Source: an uncultured Lachnospiraceae bacterium (lineage in GTDB: Bacteria > Bacillota_A > Clostridia > Lachnospirales > Lachnospiraceae). Taken from it: a stretch of 10,896 nucleotides of DNA. The DNA lies in contig CAJUQU010000110.1 of assembly GCA_910588595.1 (NCBI GenBank), positions 1 to 10,896 on the forward strand, written 5' to 3'. Shown here piece after piece: positions 1-7,300 of the stretch; the first letter of the stretch is position 1; every line of letters starts with the position of its first letter. Made by a program: the position numbers and the translations under genes. The notes under the pieces are model-generated. The model was not told where the DNA came from. It was given only the letters and a program-made list of their open reading frames with translations, and did not search any database.

Positions 1-10
1 CTTCCGATCT
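1..10. other. Probable sequencing-adapter remnant at the contig edge
   Basis: The first ten bases, CTTCCGATCT, are identical to the 3' end of the common Illumina adapter that ends GCTCTTCCGATCT. They sit exactly at the window edge, where an untrimmed adapter would survive assembly. A ten-base match by chance is possible but unlikely at this exact place. If it is adapter, the first three codons of the partial gene that follows are not genomic. Confidence 0.75.
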
Positions 11-156
11 TTGTGTGTGGTGGAGAAATGTACCAGATAGAGTCCGTGGACTTCGACGATGACTGGATCAGGGTTTCAATTGACCATAACGCTGACATAT
101 GTAGATATCCTTCAAAGCTCCGGTTTGTAAAGGTTAAAAATAAAGAGACAGAATAA
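1..156 (+). CDS. 3' end of an unidentified protein (partial)
   Basis: The frame is open from base 1 to the TAA at 154-156 and encodes about 51 residues. The first three or four come from the suspected adapter, so reliable sequence begins near base 11. The visible part is hydrophilic and ends in a lysine-rich tail (FVKVKNKETE). It contains an acidic-aromatic stretch (ESVDFDDDWIRVSID) and two cysteines, with alternating hydrophobic residues suggesting a small beta-rich C-terminal domain. I do not recognise the family. No hairpin terminator follows the stop, and the citrate synthase promoter starts 27 bases downstream. The gene starts outside the window. It is called real because the frame runs to a natural stop just ahead of a promoter, but a fragment this short could mislead. 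Confidence 0.5.
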   Translation, partial: LPIFVCGGEMYQIESVDFDDDWIRVSIDHNADICRYPSKLRFVKVKNKETE

Positions 157-182
157 TTCATATATTTTTTACTTTTATGCGC

Positions 183-211
183 TTGTTATGTGGTCCGATT
201 TACAGTATAAT
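183..211 (+). promoter_or_regulatory. Sigma-A-type promoter for citrate synthase
   Basis: TTGTTA (183-188) and a perfect TATAAT (206-211) are separated by exactly 17 bases, the optimal vegetative sigma spacing. Transcription would start near 218, leaving a leader of about 48 bases before the ATG at 266. The Shine-Dalgarno is GAAAGGG, near 251-257. A weak 5-bp inverted repeat (ACAGT 214-218, ACTGT 233-237) lies at the start of the transcript, but it is too short to call an operator. Confidence 0.72.
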
Positions 212-265
212 AAACAGTGAGATAGTATATTAACTGTGAAAATGAAATAAGAAAGGGTGTTGTAA

Positions 266-1684
266 ATGGGATTAAAAAGTGACGAGAGTATAAAGGAGTT
301 TACGCATAAATATTCAAAAGTATGTGTAGACAACAACGCCATCGATCCAGATTTGTTTGATGAATACGGCGTAAAGAGAGGTTTGCGCGACAAGAACGGA
401 AAGGGAGTGCTTTCCGGGCTTACCAATATTTCACTGATAAAATCGTCAGAAGAGAAAGATGGGAAAAGTGTCCCTTGTGACGGGCAGCTTTATTATAGGG
501 GTTATAATATTTATGATCTGGTAAGAGGTTTTCAGGGCGATGATCGGTTCGGCTTTGATGAGTGCGCATATCTGTTGTTGTTTGGAAGTCTTCCAAATAC
601 GAATCAGCTGATGGAATTTAAGAAGACATTGGGATACAGTATGACCCTTCCCACAAATTTCGTTAGAGATGTCATCATGAAGGCGCCGAGCCATGATATC
701 ATGAATTCGCTTACAAAGAGTGTGCTGACACTCGCATCATACGATGACAGTGTCACGGATATGTCGCTGGACAATGTGCTAAGGCAGAGTCTGATGCTGA
801 TCAGTGTATTTCCGATGCTCTCCGTATATGGTTATCATGCATACAATCACTATGAGTGTGACGACAGTCTGTACATACATAGACCAGACCCAAGACTTTC
901 CACGGCGGAGAATCTGCTCAGGATGCTCAGACCGGATATGTCTTACACACCGACGGAGGCGAAGGTTCTGGATGCGGCACTTGTCCTCCACATGGAGCAT
1001 GGCGGAGGGAACAACTCTACATTTACGACCAGGGTGGTTACTAGTGCCGGGTCGGATACCTACTCTGTCATCGCGGCTGCACTGTCATCGCTGAAAGGTC
1101 CAAAGCATGGCGGAGCTAACATTAAAGTCGTGCAGATGATGGAGGATCTGCGGAGAAATGTGGACGACACGACGGACGAAGATCAGGTACGGCAGTATCT
1201 GTACAAGCTTCTCGGCAAAGAGGCGTTTGACCGGAGTGGTCTCATCTATGGTATGGGACATGCCGTATATTCCATCTCCGACCCCAGAGCAAAGGTATTC
1301 AAATCTTTTGTGGAGAAGCTTGCCAACGAAAAGAAGCACCACAAAGAGTTCGAACTGTACTCGATGATCGAGCGGCTGGCGCCGGAGGTTATCGCCGAGA
1401 AGTGCAGGATCTATAAAGGTGTCAGCGCCAACGTGGACTTTTATAGCGGATTTGTGTACAGTATGCTTGATATTCCGATGGAGCTGTTCACGCCGATCTT
1501 TGCGATCGCACGCATTGTCGGCTGGAGTGCACACCGCATGGAAGAGTTGATCAATGTCGACAAGATCATCAGACCTGCGTACAAGAGCATCGCGGTCCTG
1601 AGACCGTATGAGACGCTGAAAGACAGGTCGATACCAAAACTGGATGGTCAGGACCAAAAGGTATATAAACTTCCTATGAACTAA
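266..1684 (+). CDS. gltA: Citrate synthase (Si-type, citrate/2-methylcitrate synthase family)
   Basis: The 472-residue cytosolic enzyme condenses acetyl-CoA with oxaloacetate to citrate, feeding the oxidative branch to 2-oxoglutarate and glutamate. The three catalytic positions of the family are visible: His281 in GPKHGGAN, His332 in YGMGHAVYSISDPRAK and Asp391 in SANVDFYSG. A further conserved His is in HMEHGGGN (242-249). Arg341 fits a substrate-binding arginine, and the family's C-terminal RP motif is present as IIRPAY (434-439). The protein is longer than the compact bacterial enzymes of about 370-430 residues. The extra length is mainly an N-terminal segment (about 1-45) before LSGLTNISLI, which I infer to be a family-typical extension in these anaerobes. 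The ATG has a good GAAAGGG site and its own promoter. No separate terminator follows before the rimP promoter. 2-Methylcitrate activity cannot be excluded from sequence. Confidence 0.95.
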   Translation: MGLKSDESIKEFTHKYSKVCVDNNAIDPDLFDEYGVKRGLRDKNGKGVLSGLTNISLIKSSEEKDGKSVPCDGQLYYRGYNIYDLVRGFQGDDRFGFDECAYLLLFGSLPNTNQLMEFKKTLGYSMTLPTNFVRDVIMKAPSHDIMNSLTKSVLTLASYDDSVTDMSLDNVLRQSLMLISVFPMLSVYGYHAYNHYECDDSLYIHRPDPRLSTAENLLRMLRPDMSYTPTEAKVLDAALVLHMEHGGGNNSTFTTRVVTSAGSDTYSVIAAALSSLKGPKHGGANIKVVQMMEDLRRNVDDTTDEDQVRQYLYKLLGKEAFDRSGLIYGMGHAVYSISDPRAKVFKSFVEKLANEKKHHKEFELYSMIERLAPEVIAEKCRIYKGVSANVDFYSGFVYSMLDIPMELFTPIFAIARIVGWSAHRMEELINVDKIIRPAYKSIAVLRPYETLKDRSIPKLDGQDQKVYKLPMN

Positions 1685-1708
1685 CAGGAAAAAAATTCTA
1701 AAAAGTTA

Positions 1709-1737
1709 TTGCATTTTGTAAAGTGTAGTGTTAGAAT
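1709..1737 (+). promoter_or_regulatory. Promoter of the rimP-nusA-infB operon
   Basis: TTGCAT (1709-1714) and TAGAAT (1732-1737) are 17 bases apart. Each matches the vegetative consensus at four or five of six positions. The predicted start, near 1744, gives an untranslated leader of about 128 bases before rimP. That leader contains the hairpin at 1766-1793. The promoter lies only 24 bases after the citrate synthase stop, so transcripts from upstream could also enter the leader. Confidence 0.7.
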
Positions 1738-1765
1738 GGATATAAGTTAAATGATGCTGGATGAT

Positions 1766-1797
1766 AAAGAGTGGGCTTGCGAGTCCACTCTTTCTAT
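1766..1797 (+). terminator. Leader hairpin, probable NusA-dependent attenuator of the rimP operon
   Basis: Bases 1766-1793 fold into a 12-bp stem (AAAGAGTGGGCT against AGTCCACTCTTT, one G-T pair) with a four-base TGCG loop. The run after it is broken (CTATATG) instead of a clean poly-U, so as an intrinsic terminator it looks weak. Established knowledge: in Bacillus subtilis the nusA operon is autoregulated by NusA-dependent termination in its leader, and such terminators combine a good hairpin with a poor U-tract. By position and form this element fits that role: when NusA is plentiful it would stop transcription before rimP. It may also end citrate synthase transcripts, which have no other terminator. 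The attenuator role is inferred. Confidence 0.65.
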
Positions 1798-1851
1798 ATG
1801 CATGTGGTGGGTAGCTGACCAGGTATTGGAACGGAATATTTAATGCATATA
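1795..1851 (+). promoter_or_regulatory. Long-range 9-bp inverted repeat in the rimP leader
   Basis: TATATGCAT (1795-1803) and ATGCATATA (1843-1851) are perfect reverse complements enclosing a 39-base loop. The left arm begins one base after the attenuator stem and the right arm ends nine bases before the GGGGTGA ribosome site (1861-1867). The leader can therefore fold into two consecutive stems just upstream of rimP. The arms are AT-rich and partly self-palindromic (ATGCAT), so the pairing may be weak and could be coincidental. Confidence 0.35.
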
Positions 1852-1871
1852 TTTTATTGCGGGGTGAATGA

Positions 1872-2348
1872 ATGGCAAAAAAGGATTCGTATGAAGAGCG
1901 CGCAGAGGCACTGCTTGCGCCGATCGTGGCGGCAAACAGCTGCGAGATTTATGATGTTGAGTATGTGAAGGAAGGGAGCGACTGGTATCTCAGGGCGTAC
2001 ATTGATAAACCAGAGGGTGTGAGCATTGTTGACTGTGAGCATGTCAGCCGGGCTTTTTCAGAGAAGCTGGACGAGGAAGATTTTATACCGGATGCGTATA
2101 TATTGGAAGTATCGAGCCCAGGACTTGGCAGGGCGCTCAAGAAAGACAGACACTTGGAGAAGAGTCTCGGTGAGGAAGTGGAGGTTAAGACCTACAAGCC
2201 GATCGAGCGGCAGAAGGAGTTTGTCGGTATGCTCAAAGCATTTGACCGGGATACTGTCACGATAGAAACAGAAAATGATTCAGAGACAAAGGATATGGTC
2301 TTTGCCAGATCCGACATAGCGATCATCAGATTAACACTGGATTTCTAG
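1872..2348 (+). CDS. rimP: Ribosome maturation factor RimP
   Basis: The 158-residue cytosolic factor is needed for late assembly of the 30S subunit. Its length is normal for the family. The N-terminal alpha/beta domain (about 10-85) carries the family signature YILEVSSPGLGRALK at 76-90, preceded by the conserved IDKPEGVSIVDCEHVSR stretch (44-60). The C-terminal SH3-like barrel (about 92-158) includes the GMLKAFDRDTVTIE strand pair. The ATG at 1872 follows GGGGTGA by four bases; another ATG four bases upstream is out of frame. It is first in the operon, after a regulated leader, and nusA follows 49 bases after its stop, as in most Firmicutes. Confidence 0.96.
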   Translation: MAKKDSYEERAEALLAPIVAANSCEIYDVEYVKEGSDWYLRAYIDKPEGVSIVDCEHVSRAFSEKLDEEDFIPDAYILEVSSPGLGRALKKDRHLEKSLGEEVEVKTYKPIERQKEFVGMLKAFDRDTVTIETENDSETKDMVFARSDIAIIRLTLDF

Positions 2349-2352
2349 GAAT

Positions 2353-2368
2353 TGTCCCCCCAAGGACA
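2353..2368 (+). other. Small intercistronic hairpin between rimP and nusA
   Basis: TGTCC (2353-2357) pairs with GGACA (2364-2368) around a six-base loop and is followed by a T-rich stretch before the nusA ribosome site AGGAGGG (2381-2387). Five base pairs is weak. It could mark an RNA processing or pausing point, or mean nothing. Confidence 0.25.
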
Positions 2369-2397
2369 GTTTCTTACTTTAGGAGGGTAAAGGAAAA

Positions 2398-3651
2398 ATG
2401 AATAAGGAATTAATGGAAGCACTTAATAATCTTGAGAAGGAGAAGGAGATCAGCAAGGAGACTCTCTTTGAGGCGATTGAAAATTCCCTTCTGACAGCCT
2501 GCAAGAATCATTTTGGAAAGGCAGATAATATCACTGTTCAGATCGATAGAGAAACCGGTGATTTTATGGTATATGCCACAAAGGATATCGTGGCAACTTA
2601 CGATGAAGTTGAGGATGATGTCACACAGATCTGCATTGATGATGCAATTCAGCTTTCAAAAAATGCGGTGATCGGTGATACGATCAATATAGAGATCAAA
2701 TCGAAGGAGTTCGGACGCATCGCGACACAGAACGCAAAAAATGTGATCCTGCAGAAGATCCGCGAGGAGGAGCGGAGTGTCGTCTATAACCAGTTCTTTG
2801 AGAAGGAGAAAGATGTAGTTACAGGTATCGTACAGCGCTATATCGGCAGGAATATCAGTATCAATCTCGGCAAGGCGGATGCAGTGCTCAACGAGGCGGA
2901 GCAGGTAAGAGGCGAGGAGTTTAAACCGACAGAGCGCATTAAGGTGTATATCCTGGAAGTAAAGAACACGCCGAAAGGGCCGAGGATCCTCGTCAGCAGA
3001 ACACACCCTGAACTCGTAAAAAGGCTCTTTGAGGCGGAAGTTACTGAGATCAAAGATGGAACGGTTGAGATCATGAGCATTGCCAGGGAGGCAGGAAGCC
3101 GTACCAAGCTTGCAGTGAGAACAAACAATCCCAATGTCGATGCGGTCGGAGCCTGTGTTGGTATCAATGGCGCCAGGGTAAATGCGATCGTCGAGGAACT
3201 TCGCGGTGAGAAGATCGATATCGTCAATTGGGACGAAAATCCTGGAAACTTTATACAGAATGCACTCTCTCCGGCGAAGATCGTAGCAGTGTTCGCAGAT
3301 CCGGACGAGAAGACGGCAAAAGTTGTCGTACCGGATTACCAGCTCTCTCTTGCCATCGGTAAAGAAGGACAAAATGCGAGACTGGCGGCAAGACTTACGG
3401 GATATAAGATCGACATTAAGTCTGAGACGCAGGCAAAAGACGCAGAAGGATTCCGCTATGAGGATTATATGTTCGACGAGGACGGAGATGTTTATTACGA
3501 GGAAGAGTACGAGGAGGGTGAATATGATGACTCAGAATACACTGCATCCGAAGATATGGGATATGAGGAAGACGCATCCGAAGAAAGCGGATATGATGCT
3601 TCTGAGGTAGAGGCAGAAGATGCTTTATATGAGGAGGAGACAGAGGGGTAA
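2398..3651 (+). CDS. nusA: Transcription termination/antitermination factor NusA
   Basis: NusA (417 residues) binds RNA polymerase near the RNA exit channel and promotes pausing, hairpin formation and intrinsic termination. The order is as expected: an N-terminal polymerase-binding domain (about 1-130), an S1 domain (about 135-200, with VTGIVQRYIGRNISINLG), then two KH domains with the motifs GACVGINGARV (251-261) and AIGKEGQNARLA (319-330). The core ends near 345. The last 64 residues (354-417) form a tail with 31 acidic residues, 10 tyrosines and no lysine or arginine. They do not look like the folded AR1/AR2 repeats of E. coli NusA. The start has AGGAGGG at 2381-2387, ten bases before ATG. 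The stop touches the next ATG directly, so rnpM is probably translationally coupled. NusA may repress its own operon through the leader hairpin at 1766-1793. Confidence 0.97.
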   Translation: MNKELMEALNNLEKEKEISKETLFEAIENSLLTACKNHFGKADNITVQIDRETGDFMVYATKDIVATYDEVEDDVTQICIDDAIQLSKNAVIGDTINIEIKSKEFGRIATQNAKNVILQKIREEERSVVYNQFFEKEKDVVTGIVQRYIGRNISINLGKADAVLNEAEQVRGEEFKPTERIKVYILEVKNTPKGPRILVSRTHPELVKRLFEAEVTEIKDGTVEIMSIAREAGSRTKLAVRTNNPNVDAVGACVGINGARVNAIVEELRGEKIDIVNWDENPGNFIQNALSPAKIVAVFADPDEKTAKVVVPDYQLSLAIGKEGQNARLAARLTGYKIDIKSETQAKDAEGFRYEDYMFDEDGDVYYEEEYEEGEYDDSEYTASEDMGYEEDASEESGYDASEVEAEDALYEEETEG

Positions 3652-3918
3652 ATGGCAAAAAAGATTCCGTTGAGACAGTGTATCGGCTGTGGTGAGATGA
3701 AGAGCAAGAAGGAAATGATACGGGTCCTGCGCACCGAGGAGCAAGGCATCATTCTGGATACGACAGGTAGAAAGAATGGCAGGGGCGCATACATATGCCC
3801 GAATCCGGACTGCATGAGGAGCGCCAGAAAGTCAAGAGGACTTGACCGGGCGTTTAAGATGGCGGTACCTGATGAAATATATGACAGTCTGACAAAGGAG
3901 ATAGAGTTATTTGAATAG
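3652..3918 (+). CDS. rnpM: RNA-binding protein RnpM (YlxR family)
   Basis: This small basic cytosolic protein (88 residues) belongs to the YlxR family. The Bacillus subtilis member, now called RnpM, binds RNase P RNA and modulates RNase P activity. The family marks are present: RQCIGCGEMKSKKEMIRVLR (8-27), the GRGAY motif (43-47) and CPNPDC (49-54). Four cysteines (10, 13, 49, 54) in two CxxC/CxxxxC pairs could bind a metal, but that is inferred from spacing. The ATG begins right after the nusA stop, with GAGGGG inside the nusA end as ribosome site. Its last codons overlap the likely TTG start of ylxQ. Confidence 0.93.
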   Translation: MAKKIPLRQCIGCGEMKSKKEMIRVLRTEEQGIILDTTGRKNGRGAYICPNPDCMRSARKSRGLDRAFKMAVPDEIYDSLTKEIELFE

Positions 3919-4309
3919 TGTCAAATCAAAATTTCACAATCCTGATCCGAGTGCCGGTCAAGGTGCGCGAAAGGAAGTAAATGTGAATAAGGTATATTCC
4001 ATGCTTGGGCTTGCGATGAAAGCAGGCAAGGTGGCAAGCGGAGAATTTGCAACTGACAAGAGTGTCAAAAGTGGCAAGGCATGGCTTGTCATTGTGTCAG
4101 AGGATGCATCGGATAATACCAGAAAAATGTTTTCCAATATGTGTGAGTTTTACGAAGTACCAAGATATTTTTTCGGAACAAAAGAGGAACTTGGGCATGC
4201 GATCGGTAAGGCTATGCGTTCATCTCTTGCAATTACAGATGAAAACTTCGCAAAATCAATCAGGAAGCAACTGGAACAGTCTGTTAAGAGTGAGGGTGAG
4301 GAGGAGTAA
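3911..4309 (+). CDS. ylxQ: L7Ae-family RNA-binding protein YlxQ
   Basis: This is a small ribosomal-protein-like RNA-binding protein of the L7Ae/L30e/Gadd45 fold, a family that recognises kink-turn RNA; its partner in Firmicutes is not well defined. The core starts at NKVYSMLGLAMKAGKVASG and continues through the fold (WLVIVSEDASDNT, then YFFGTKEELGHAIGKAM), ending in a charged tail. The start is ambiguous. TTG at 3911 follows AAAGGAG by ten bases, overlaps the rnpM stop by eight bases and gives 132 residues. GTG at 3983 follows AAGGAAG by five bases, gives 108 residues and matches where the conserved core begins. The 24 extra residues of the longer form are polar and look unconserved. The long form is listed because its overlap fits coupling, but the short form is about equally likely. 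Confidence 0.87.
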   Translation: MNSVKSKFHNPDPSAGQGARKEVNVNKVYSMLGLAMKAGKVASGEFATDKSVKSGKAWLVIVSEDASDNTRKMFSNMCEFYEVPRYFFGTKEELGHAIGKAMRSSLAITDENFAKSIRKQLEQSVKSEGEEE

Positions 4310-4310
4310 A

Positions 4311-7300
4311 ATGGCGAAAATGAAAGTGTATGAACTGGCACAGGAAATCGGCGTAAAGAGCGCAGAGGTCCTTGCATTATTAAAAAATAAAGGTATAGAG
4401 GTAAAAAGCCACATGAGTGTATTAGAAGACGGACAGGTAGAAGATGTAAGGAAGACGATGAAAGTGCCTGCTAAGTCAGAAGAGGCACCTAAGACGACGG
4501 AAAAGAGTGAGCCATCAAAGGCTGCGGCATCAGGAGAGACAAAGGCGCCTGCCAAGACTGGAGAGGGAGTCGTAAAGAAGAAAAAGAGCATTATCTTTGT
4601 GAGCAATCCCCACAATTCCAAAATGCCAGGAGGAGCACAGATCCCAAGAAAACCTGTGCGTTCGGAGAAAAAGGCAGCGCCGCAGGCAAAGGCGGAAAGC
4701 GCAGAGGTCAAAAAGCCTGTACCGCAGGCAAAAGCAGAGAATGCAGAGACCGCAAAACCGGTATCTGCTGCAAAGGTGGATGCTGTTGTTGAAAAGCCGG
4801 TGCAAAAAACAGCAGAAACCGCAAATGCAGTTGAAGTCAAAACAGAACAGCCCAAAAATGAGGAGGTTGTAAAGACGCAGCCTGCTGTCAAGGCAGACAC
4901 AGCGGCCAGGGTGGAAGAACCGGCAAAGACGGCTGCTGCCAAGACGGAGGAAGCAAAGCCTGTCCAGAAGGGTGATTACCGGGATGGCAACAGGAGCGAT
5001 GGACAGCGCCGGAACAATAACAGCAATAACGGGAACAACAGAAGTGACGGACAGCGCCGCGACAATAATGGCAGAGGTGACGGACAGCGCCGTGACGGTC
5101 AGAGAAATTTTGACAACAACAGAGGTGACGGACAGCGCCGTGACGGTCAGAGAAACTTTGATAACAACAGAGGTGACGGGCAGCGCCGCGACAATAATAA
5201 CAGAGGTGACGGACAGCGCCGTGACGGTCAGAGAAACTTTGATAACAACAGAGGTGACGGACAGCGCCAGGGAGGAAGACCCGGACAGGGCTTTGGCGGC
5301 GGTCGCGACAATGATCGAGGACGTGACAACAGAGGTGGTTTTGGCAACAAAAATGCCGGCAAGGGCAGCGGATTTGTGCCGGAGAGTCCGATCAAGGATG
5401 CCGAGAAACATAGAGACGAGGAAAAACGCCGTATCAGTCAGGAGAAGGATAAGAGAAACCGCAAGGATCTGATCTATGAAGAGGAAAGCGACAACATCAA
5501 GAACATTAAGGGTAAGAATAAGCCTGGTAAGTTCATCAAGCCCGAGAAGAAGGCGGTTGAAGCAGTTGAGGAGCAGATCAAAGTGATCACGCTCCCGGAG
5601 ACACTCACGATCAAAGAGCTTGCGGACAAGATGAAGATACAGCCCTCAGCGATCGTCAAGAAGCTCTTTTTGCAGGGGCAGATCGTGACTGTCAACCAGG
5701 AGATCCCATATGAGACCGCAGAGAATATTGCGATCGAGTACGACATTATCTGTGAGCAGGAAGTAAAGGTGGACGTGATCGAAGAGCTTCTGAAAGAGCA
5801 GGACGAAAATCAGGAGGATATGGTTTCAAGATCCCCTGTCATCTGTGTAATGGGGCATGTAGACCATGGTAAGACATCACTGCTCGATGCGATCAGAAAG
5901 ACAAATGTGACTGACAAAGAGGCGGGCGGTATCACGCAGCACATCGGTGCATATACAGTCAATGTCAATGAGCAGAAGATAACATTTCTCGATACGCCGG
6001 GACATGAGGCTTTTACGGCAATGCGTATGCGTGGAGCAAACTCGACAGATATCGCGATCCTCGTGGTGGCTGCAGATGACGGTGTCATGCCGCAGACAGT
6101 GGAGGCGATCAGCCATGCGAAAGCGGCAGGTATCGAGATCATAGTCGCCGTCAATAAGATCGATAAGCCAGGGGCAAATATAGAGCGCGTGAAGCAGGAA
6201 CTTACTGAGTATGGCTTGATCGCGGAGGACTGGGGTGGAAGTACCGTATTTGTACCGGTTTCTGCAAAGAGTGGAGAAGGGATCGAGCAGCTGCTCGAAA
6301 TGATCCTGCTGACCGCAGAGGTGCTGGAACTCAAAGCCAATCCGAACAGACGTGCGAGAGGACTTGTGATCGAGGCAGAGCTCGATAAGGGACGCGGACC
6401 GGTTGCCACGATACTGGTACAGAAGGGTACGTTATATGTCGGTGATTTCGTGTCAGCGGGTGCAGCGAGCGGTAAGGTCCGCGCCATGGTGGACGACAAG
6501 GGACGACGCGTGAAAGAAGCAGGTCCTTCCACACCGGTAGAGATACTTGGACTGAGCGATGTGCCAAATGCTGGTGAGATCTTTATTGCGCACGAGAATG
6601 ACAAAGAGGCAAAATATTATGCAGAAACATTTGTGGCGCAGAATAAAGAGAAGCTTCTTGAGGATACTAAGGCTAAGATGTCCCTTGACGATCTGTTCTC
6701 ACAGATCCAGGCAGGAAATCTCAAAGAGCTCAACCTGATCATCAAGGCTGATGTGCAGGGCAGCGTGGAGGCGGTAAAGCAAAGTCTCATGAAGCTTTCC
6801 AATGAGGAAGTCGTCGTCAAGTGCATTCATGGCGGTGTCGGTGCGATCAATGAGTCAGATGTCAGTCTTGCGTCAGCGTCAAAAGCCATCATCATCGGAT
6901 TCAATGTGCGCCCTGACACGCAGGCAAAGGCTACGGCAGAACGTGAAGGTGTCGATGTCAGGCTTTACAAAGTCATCTATCAGGCGATCGAAGATATCGA
7001 AGCTGCGATGAAGGGGATGCTGGATCCTGTATTTGAGGAGAAGGTGATCGGTCACGCGGAAGTCAGACAGATCTTTAAGGCATCGGCTGTAGGGAATATC
7101 GCGGGATCTTATGTTCTTGATGGAATATTCCAGAGAGGATGCAAGATCAGGATCACCCGTGAAGGTGAGCAGATCTATGAGGGTGAACTTGCCTCACTCA
7201 AGAGATTTAAGGACGATGTCAAGGAAGTGAAGACCGGTTTTGAGTGTGGTCTTGTGTTTGAGGGCTTTGACAGCATGCAGGAGCTTGACATCGTGGAGGC

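Noticed and set aside
1085..1657. Minus-strand frame opposite citrate synthase
   Set aside because: It is a shadow of codon bias in gltA. The + strand protein has all catalytic residues across this stretch.
1826..1853. Second promoter close to rimP (TTGGAA, 16 bases, TATATT)
   Set aside because: It would start transcription at about the Shine-Dalgarno, leaving no usable ribosome site, and its -35 is poor.
2656..3372. Minus-strand frame (238 codons) opposite nusA
   Set aside because: It lies opposite a complete nusA, has no ribosome site and shows no recognisable domain.
4047..4310. Extension of the infB reading frame upstream to 4047
   Set aside because: The frame is open but lies wholly inside ylxQ. 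The IF2N domain begins at MAKMKVYEL, with AGGAGG six bases before the ATG at 4311.
5073..5249. CRISPR-like regular repeats
   Set aside because: Repeats adjoin without variable spacers, are multiples of three and sit in frame inside infB.
5073..5270. RGD tripeptides as cell-adhesion motifs
   Set aside because: They occur inside a cytosolic translation factor and arise from the DGQRR repeat; there is no secretion signal.
4530..5411. Long minus-strand frame (about 290 codons) opposite the infB linker
   Set aside because: It is a shadow of the repetitive, compositionally biased IF2 linker. Its product is a low-complexity Thr/Val/Ser string with no ribosome site or family resemblance.
4972..5472. 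Plus-strand alternative frame through the IF2 repeats (TEVTDSAVTV pattern)
   Set aside because: It is the out-of-frame reading of the same 48-bp repeats. The periodicity is inherited from the IF2 codons.
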